A DNA stretch of 64,000 nucleotides from Planctomycetota bacterium (GTDB lineage: Bacteria > Planctomycetota > PLA2 > JAEUHO01), in the NCBI GenBank assembly GCA_020631815.1, contig JACKGW010000010.1, positions 1 through 64,000 of the forward strand, given 5' to 3'. Within the stretch, counting starts at the first letter, position 1; each line of letters begins with the position of its first letter. The translations under genes were made by a program, and so were the position numbers. Positions 59,097 through 64,000 of the stretch are shown in pieces. The notes beneath the pieces are model-generated. The model did not search any database. It worked only from the letters and a program-made list of their open reading frames with translations, and was not told the DNA's origin.

Positions 59097-60511
59097 GCCG
59101 ATCCCCCGCGAACGGCCACGCGCGTGCCGTCGGCCACGAAGCGGTTGTCGAGCAGGCGAACGCCGTCCACGCGCACGGCAGCCACCAGCAAGGCCGGCTC
59201 GCTGGAGGGCGCCACCGGCAGGAAGCGCTCGGGATGGACGAGGTCCACGTAGTCGGGCGCGAGGCCGTCCGCGCGCAGCCGGGCCTCGAGCGATGCCAGC
59301 GCGTCATCACGCTCCGCACCCGCGGCGATGGCCGTCGCGGCTTCCTCCAAGGCGGCGGGGAAGCGTGCGGCTCGGGCCCGCGCGGAATCGTCGAGGTAGC
59401 GATTGCGCGACGAGAGCGCCAGCCCATCCGCGGCGTGGCGCGTGGGACACGCAACGAGCCGCCCGGGCAGGTCGAGGTCTTCGACCATCCGCCGGACGAG
59501 CGCCAGCTGCTGGGCGTCCTTCCACGCGAAGAACGCCTGGCTCGGCCGTGCGCGCATCCACAGCTTGAGCACGATGGTCAGCACGCCGCGAAAGTGGCCC
59601 GGGCGGACCGCACCTTCGTGCAGGTCAGCCAGCGTCTCCGGCACCACGTACGTGCCGAAGCCTGGGCCGTACAGATCGTCGACGGCCGGCGCGTACACGG
59701 CGGCAGCACCGTGATGGCGCAGCAAGGCGACGTCCTCGTCGAACGTCCGCGGGTAGCGATCCAGGTCCTCGCCCGCACCGAACTGCAAGGGGTTGACGAA
59801 CAACGTGGCGAGCACGTGGTCCGTGCAGGCGGCGGCGCGCTGCACGAGCGTCGCGTGTCCGGCGTGCAGCGCCCCCATCGTCGGCACGAGGCCCACGTCG
59901 CCGACGAGACCGTCGCGCCACGCGGCCAGCTCGGCCCGCGTGCGCAGCACGACGAACGGCTGCTCGCGCGCGGGGAAGGGCAAGGGGTCGAGCACCTCGT
60001 GGCCCACGGCACAGCTCGGATCGGAAGCCTCGAGACGAGCCCACGCCGTCGCCACGGGCAGCGTGTCGCCGTCGCGCCACGGCACGGGGAACAGGGGGGC
60101 GACCTCCGCCCAAGGCGCCAGGACGAAGGCGCGCTCGTCCAGCCGCGGGTGCGGCAGCTCGAGCAGGCCGTGCCTGCGCTCCTGGTCCCACGCCAAGAGG
60201 TCGAGGTCCAAGGCGCGCGAGGCGCGGCCGTCTCGAACGCGGCCGGCTTGGTGCTCCACGTGGAGCAGGGCCTCGAGCAAGGCCTCGGGCGCCAGCCGCG
60301 TCGAGAGCTCCACCACGGCATTCGTGACGAGCGGCGCGTTCTCCAGGGGTCGACCGTCATCCCCCAGGTACGGCGTGCGGCGCGGACGCGACGCGGCCGC
60401 CACCCGCGTCTCGGGCAGCCGGTCCAGCGACGCCAGCGCTTCGGCGAGGCGACGAAGCGGATCCGCTTCGTCCGCGCCCAAGCCGACGAAGGCCCGGGCC
60501 CGTGCGGTCAT
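59093..60511 (-). CDS. FolK-PanC fusion: HPPK and pantothenate synthetase
   Basis: 472 residues from the ATG at 60511, which overlaps the pssA stop. Residues 1-160 are 6-hydroxymethyl-7,8-dihydropterin pyrophosphokinase: FVGLGADEADP, RALDLDLLAWD and PHPRLDERAFVLAPW. Residues about 195-472 are pantothenate synthetase: VPTMGALHAGH, FVNPLQFGAGEDLDRYPRT, AFFAWKDAQQL and RHAADGLALSSRN. In the KDYQQL element the usual GEKD reads AWKD. The fusion links folate and pantothenate synthesis, both needing pantoate- or pterin-derived precursors but no shared intermediate. PanD is encoded downstream. Confidence 0.93.
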   Translation of the reverse strand: MTARARAFVGLGADEADPLRRLAEALASLDRLPETRVAAASRPRRTPYLGDDGRPLENAPLVTNAVVELSTRLAPEALLEALLHVEHQAGRVRDGRASRALDLDLLAWDQERRHGLLELPHPRLDERAFVLAPWAEVAPLFPVPWRDGDTLPVATAWARLEASDPSCAVGHEVLDPLPFPAREQPFVVLRTRAELAAWRDGLVGDVGLVPTMGALHAGHATLVQRAAACTDHVLATLFVNPLQFGAGEDLDRYPRTFDEDVALLRHHGAAAVYAPAVDDLYGPGFGTYVVPETLADLHEGAVRPGHFRGVLTIVLKLWMRARPSQAFFAWKDAQQLALVRRMVEDLDLPGRLVACPTRHAADGLALSSRNRYLDDSARARAARFPAALEEAATAIAAGAERDDALASLEARLRADGLAPDYVDLVHPERFLPVAPSSEPALLVAAVRVDGVRLLDNRFVADGTRVAVRGGSA

Positions 60512-61413
60512 GGCGCGCTCCACGCGCGCTCGTCCTCTCCACCTTCGTCGCGGGCACCCGCATCGCGGGCAGCCCCATCGCGGGCGGCATCGCCTTCGGC
60601 CTCGAGGTGGTCGGACTCGTCGCCGTCCCACTCACGACGACCACTGAGGCGCAGCACCAGCCCGATCACGATGCCCGACAGCGCGTAGCCCAGGAACCCG
60701 ACGGCCACCGTCTCCTCGAAGAAGACGACGGCGCAGAACACGACCAGGACGAGCACGACCACGGTGGCCAGCGGCCGACGACCGTCGAGATAGCGGTTGA
60801 GCACGTGCGAGTACGGCAGACGGCTGATCATCAGGAAGCCGAGCAGCGGCAGCACGCCGAGGAACGCGAACGCTGCCACGTTGGGCCCGAGCTCGTGGTG
60901 CACGAGGACCAAGCTGGCGACGACGCCGGCGGCCGCGGGTGACGGGAGGCCGGTGAAGGTGCGCGTGCCGTGCGACCCCTCGGGCCGTCCCGCTTCGACG
61001 TTGTAGCGCGCCAAGCGCAGGGCCGCGCCCACGACGTACACGACGCTGACGGCGAACAGAAGGCGGCCGGGCACGCTGGGAAAGACCGCGTCCAGGACCG
61101 TCTTGCCGAGCAACGCCGGGGCCACACCGAACGTGACGATGTCGGCGAGGCTGTCCAGCTGGGCGCCGAACGGCGACGCCGTGCGCGTGAGGCGGGCGAT
61201 GCGCCCGTCGGCCGCGTCGCAGAACATGCCGATGAACAGCATCCACGCCGCCTTGGTGAACAGCGGGTCACCCAGCGGGTCCGCGCGGTCGAGCTGGGCG
61301 AGGTAGGCCAACGCGAGCACGCCTGCGATCAGGTTGCCCGCGGTGACCAGCGTCGGCAGGACGTGGATGGTGGTCAGCGGGCGACGCCGGGGGAGCGGAC
61401 GAAGCGGGGCCAT
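60508..61413 (-). CDS. pssA: CDP-diacylglycerol-serine O-phosphatidyltransferase
   Basis: 301 residues. The CDP-alcohol phosphotransferase motif is complete: DAADGRIARLTRTASPFG then QLDSLADIVTFG, i.e. DG..AR...G...D...D. Seven or eight membrane helices. The N-terminus RRRPLTTIHVLPTLVTAGNL is typical for PssA type II. It makes phosphatidylserine, the precursor of phosphatidylethanolamine, which is also the likely head-group donor for the phosphotransferase at 15111-17951. The C-terminal 45 residues are a charged, disordered tail. Confidence 0.93.
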   Translation of the reverse strand: MAPLRPLPRRRPLTTIHVLPTLVTAGNLIAGVLALAYLAQLDRADPLGDPLFTKAAWMLFIGMFCDAADGRIARLTRTASPFGAQLDSLADIVTFGVAPALLGKTVLDAVFPSVPGRLLFAVSVVYVVGAALRLARYNVEAGRPEGSHGTRTFTGLPSPAAAGVVASLVLVHHELGPNVAAFAFLGVLPLLGFLMISRLPYSHVLNRYLDGRRPLATVVVLVLVVFCAVVFFEETVAVGFLGYALSGIVIGLVLRLSGRREWDGDESDHLEAEGDAARDGAARDAGARDEGGEDERAWSAP

Positions 61414-61478
61414 GCGAGCGATCCTACGCCCGGACGCGGCGACCCCCGCCTCCCCGACGGGCGTGCGGCGCTCGCGCC

Positions 61479-61832
61479 TCAGGGACGCTTGGTGCGCGCC
61501 GCCGCGGCGGCGGCCAGCTCGGCGTCGCGCGTCTCGAGGTAGCGCTGGCCGTTCCAGGCCAAGCGCTTGGCCTCGAGCATGCGCAGGTAGCCCAGCGTCC
61601 ACGCATCACGCGTCTCGCGTCGCCAGCGCGCCAGACGTTCCTCGATGGCGTGCGTCTCGCGCTGCAGCCGGGCGTGGTCGTCGAGCAGGCGACGGTGCTC
61701 CGCGATGGCGGGCAACGTGCAGAAGAGGAGCACGAACAGACCCAGGACCGCCAAGGCGGGCACGGCACGGCCCAGCGGCAACGTCGGCGCGCGCGTGGGC
61801 TGCAGCTCGGGCAGGGAGCGCTGGGCCCTCAC
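61479..61832 (-). CDS. FtsB/DivIC-like septum formation protein
   Basis: 117 residues: a short cytoplasmic start, one membrane helix (about 24-45, AVPALAVLGLFVLLFC) and a coiled coil (about 48-78, HRRLLDDHARLQRETHAIEER), then a C-terminal helix. Sequence similarity to FtsB is weak, but size, topology and position immediately after eno (as in many bacteria) support the call. It would join FtsL and FtsQ in the divisome. Confidence 0.7.
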   Translation of the reverse strand: MRAQRSLPELQPTRAPTLPLGRAVPALAVLGLFVLLFCTLPAIAEHRRLLDDHARLQRETHAIEERLARWRRETRDAWTLGYLRMLEAKRLAWNGQRYLETRDAELAAAAAARTKRP

Positions 61833-61838
61833 GACGCC

Positions 61839-63131
61839 TCAGGCCTCCCGCGGGCGGAGCCCGTAGGGCAGGGCGCGCCCGGAGCGGGCGGCCTCGACCT
61901 CGATACGCAGGAGCCGGTTGTACTTCGCGGTGCGCTCCCCACGGCAGGGGGCCCCCGTCTTGATCTGCCCGGTGCCGAGCGCCACGGCCAAGTCGGCGAT
62001 GGTGTCGTCCTCCGTCTCGCCGGAACGGTGGCTCATGACGGAGGCGTACGCCGCCCGGTGCGCATCGCGCACACAGGCCAGGGTGTCGGCCAGGGTCCCG
62101 ATCTGGTTGGGCTTCACGAGCACGGCATTGGCCACGCCGGCCTCGATCCCGCGAGCGAGACGAGCCGGGTCGGTGACGAAGAGGTCGTCGCCGACGAGCT
62201 GGACACGAGCGCCCAGGGCGTCGGTCAGCCGACGCCAGCCCTCCCAGTCGTCCTCGCCGAGGCCGTCCTCGATGCTGTGGATCGGAAAGTGGGCGGCCCA
62301 CCTTTCGTACCGCTCCACCAAGGCCTCGGCGGGCACTACCTGGCCCTCGAAGCGGTAGCCGCCCTCCACCACCAGCTCGGTGGCCGCCACGTCGAGCGCA
62401 AGGGCGATCTGCCGGCCCGGCTCGTAGCCGGCCTTCTCGATGGCCTCGGCGACGCAGGCGAGGGCCTCGTCGTTGTCGCGGACGCGCGGTGCGAAGCCGC
62501 CCTCGTCGCCGACCGCCACCCCCAGGCCCCGCCCCACGAGCAGCTTGCGGAGCGCGTGGTAGGTCTCGACGCCGGCCCGCAGTCCCTCGGCGAACGAGTC
62601 GAAGCCGATGGGCGCGAGCATGAACTCCTGGACGTCCAGACCGTTGTCGGCGTGCGCGCCGCCGTTCAGGACATTCAGCAGCGGCACCGGAAGGCGCGGC
62701 GCGCTCTCGCCGGCCAGCGCCCCCACGTGCTCCCAGAGGGCCAGGTCGGAGGCCGCTGCCGCTGCGCGCGCCGCAGCGAGTGACACGCCAAGGACCGCGT
62801 TGGCTCCGAGCCCGCCCAGGTTGGGCGTCCCGTCGGCGCGACGCAGTGCGCCATCGACGGCGGCCGTGTCGGCGGCATCCAAGCCCTTCACGGCGTCTGC
62901 GAGCGGCCCTTCGGCGTTGGCGACGGCCTTCCGCACGCCCCTGCCGCCGTAGCGGTCGTCGCGGTCGCGCAGCTCCAAGGCCTCGTGGGCTCCGGTGCTG
63001 GCGCCGCTGGGCACCAGCGCGCGACCACGCGCTCCCCCGGTCAACGTGACGATGGCTTCCACGGTCGGGTTGCCGCGGCTGTCGAGCACCTCGAGGGCCT
63101 CGACGGACGCGATGCGACGGTCGGACGACAT
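61839..63131 (-). CDS. eno: Enolase
   Basis: 430 residues from the ATG at 63131 (GGGAG upstream). All blocks are intact: [79 protein letters not shown] and [10 protein letters not shown]. It converts 2-phosphoglycerate to phosphoenolpyruvate, which also feeds the shikimate pathway. It is the first gene of the minus-strand run and is divergent from the final gene. Confidence 0.97.
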   Translation of the reverse strand: MSSDRRIASVEALEVLDSRGNPTVEAIVTLTGGARGRALVPSGASTGAHEALELRDRDDRYGGRGVRKAVANAEGPLADAVKGLDAADTAAVDGALRRADGTPNLGGLGANAVLGVSLAAARAAAAASDLALWEHVGALAGESAPRLPVPLLNVLNGGAHADNGLDVQEFMLAPIGFDSFAEGLRAGVETYHALRKLLVGRGLGVAVGDEGGFAPRVRDNDEALACVAEAIEKAGYEPGRQIALALDVAATELVVEGGYRFEGQVVPAEALVERYERWAAHFPIHSIEDGLGEDDWEGWRRLTDALGARVQLVGDDLFVTDPARLARGIEAGVANAVLVKPNQIGTLADTLACVRDAHRAAYASVMSHRSGETEDDTIADLAVALGTGQIKTGAPCRGERTAKYNRLLRIEVEAARSGRALPYGLRPREA

Positions 63132-63236
63132 GACGGCTCCCACGCACCGCCCCCCCGGGCGGCCGGCCGGAGTGTAGGAGCCGGGCCTCCAGCCAGGGAG
63201 GACCGCCGCGCCGCTCCCTCATGCCAGAATCGCGGC

Positions 63237-64000
63237 ATGGCCGTGCCCCCCACCCTGACCACCCCCACCCGGCCCCGTTCCCGCCGGGTCGTTGGCGCGG
63301 TGACCGGCGCGCTCCTGCTCCTCGTAGGAGCCCGCACGGGCGCTGCGGACGGCGCGGGCGCGCGCGAGCCGGCGGGCCCGGCCCCCCAGCAGAACTTCAG
63401 CGACGTCCACGCCACGGAGGAGTGGGTCCTGCGCGCGTTCCGCGAGGCAAAGCGCGCGGCGGACGCGGGTCGCTTCTCGGAGACCGCACGCCTGCTGCAG
63501 GGCGTGGTCGAAGCCACGACCGGGCCGGACGACGACAGCGGCGCCGCGCCGTACGTCATGCCGGTCCACGGTACGGCGTCGTACGAGGGCGCGTGGATCG
63601 TGGCGCGCCACGAGCAGGCGCGCGGCGGCGCGCCCGTGCTCGACGCGCTCGCCACCGAGTACGGCGCCACCGCCGCCACGCTGCTGGCCCGGGGCGTGGC
63701 CGCTGGCGACGGCGCGGCCCTGGCCGACGTGGCCCAGCGCTTCCTGCCGCTTGCCGAGGGCCGGCGTGCCGCCGTGCTGCTGGCCGATCTCGCGCTCGAA
63801 CGCGGCGACCGCGACGAAGCCCTGGAGTGGTGCCAGGCCCTCGAAGACGTCGAGGCCGTCAGTGCGGAGGGCGAGGAGCGCTTGGCGCCGTGGCGCGACG
63901 CCCGCATCCACCGCCACGCGCGCGCGCTCGCCGCGTCGCCCGCGGACATCGGGCCGCTGGAGGCCGCGCTCGCCGTCCGGGCGGCGCGTCGCGATGCCCC
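63237..64000 (+). CDS. Secreted protein, N-terminal part (runs off window)
   Basis: 254 codons visible from the ATG at 63237. Residues 1-36 are a basic start and hydrophobic signal (VVGAVTGALLLLVGA). The mature part is alanine-rich and helical with TPR-like repeats (ADAGRFSETARLLQGVVE, ERGDRDEALEWCQALED). This order resembles planctomycete proteins in which TPRs precede a PQQ-type propeller, but the rest is outside the window and the function cannot be told. Confidence 0.75.
   Translation, partial: MAVPPTLTTPTRPRSRRVVGAVTGALLLLVGARTGAADGAGAREPAGPAPQQNFSDVHATEEWVLRAFREAKRAADAGRFSETARLLQGVVEATTGPDDDSGAAPYVMPVHGTASYEGAWIVARHEQARGGAPVLDALATEYGATAATLLARGVAAGDGAALADVAQRFLPLAEGRRAAVLLADLALERGDRDEALEWCQALEDVEAVSAEGEERLAPWRDARIHRHARALAASPADIGPLEAALAVRAARRDA

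Overview
The window is a compact, very GC-rich (by eye about 70%) bacterial chromosome segment. Genes for lipid A synthesis (lpxB, lpxD), a type III glutamine synthetase, lipobox proteins and many secreted or membrane-anchored proteins of unknown function indicate a diderm bacterium. The combination of secreted terpene-cyclase-like toroid, lipoprotein with sugar-dehydrogenase propeller plus c-type haem sites, HEAT/TPR secreted proteins and unusual fusions looks most like a high-GC Planctomycetota lineage; this is inference, because no rRNA or marker phylogeny is available. No phage, insertion sequence or CRISPR array was seen. Gene order is tight, and about a dozen junctions use a 4-base ATGA or GTGA stop/start overlap.

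Layout. 1-7333 (minus): GntR regulator, ABC ATPase and three tandem paralogous large permease-like proteins (the third cut by the window edge). 7489-14535 (plus): carboxypeptidase-regulatory-repeat protein, membrane protein, solitary RecB/Cas4-type nuclease, VWA-like membrane protein. 14545-18692 (minus): SLOG-domain protein, a homologue of eukaryotic GPI ethanolamine-phosphate transferases, membrane protein. 18783-24633: divergent UvrA-like ATPase, lpxB, CPBP protease, lpxD. 24642-32754 (minus): map, a lysyl-tRNA synthetase fused to an HD-type domain, three multi-pass membrane proteins, diheme lipoprotein. 32878-36995 (plus): mrfA-mrfB helicase/exonuclease pair. 37021-41188: two small secreted/anchored proteins and glnA type III. 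41295-46033 (minus): MacAB-like exporter set behind a tiny basic protein. 46132-50325: ChaN-like lipoprotein, tRNA-Met, Cys-rich mini-lipoprotein, PaaI thioesterase, secreted toroid protein and an unusual noncoding tandem repeat array. 50326-63131 (minus): a long collinear run eno, ftsB-like, pssA, folK-panC fusion, HEAT/TPR protein, panD, ispE, aroD-aroE-aroK fusion, secreted repeat protein. 63237 to the end (plus): start of a secreted protein.

How the genes work together. panC (in the FolK-PanC fusion) and panD supply the two steps that lead to pantothenate; ispE, the shikimate enzymes and pssA give isoprenoid, aromatic and phospholipid precursors. lpxD and lpxB are two steps of one lipid A pathway. 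MrfA and MrfB are known partners in excision-independent repair of mitomycin-type damage. The most unusual items are the AroD-AroE-AroK polyprotein whose AroD part has lost its Schiff-base lysine, the LysRS fused to an HD-like domain with altered metal ligands, the GPI-transferase-like phosphotransferase, the tandem permease-propeller family, and the hairpin-rich tandem repeat at 49671-50153.
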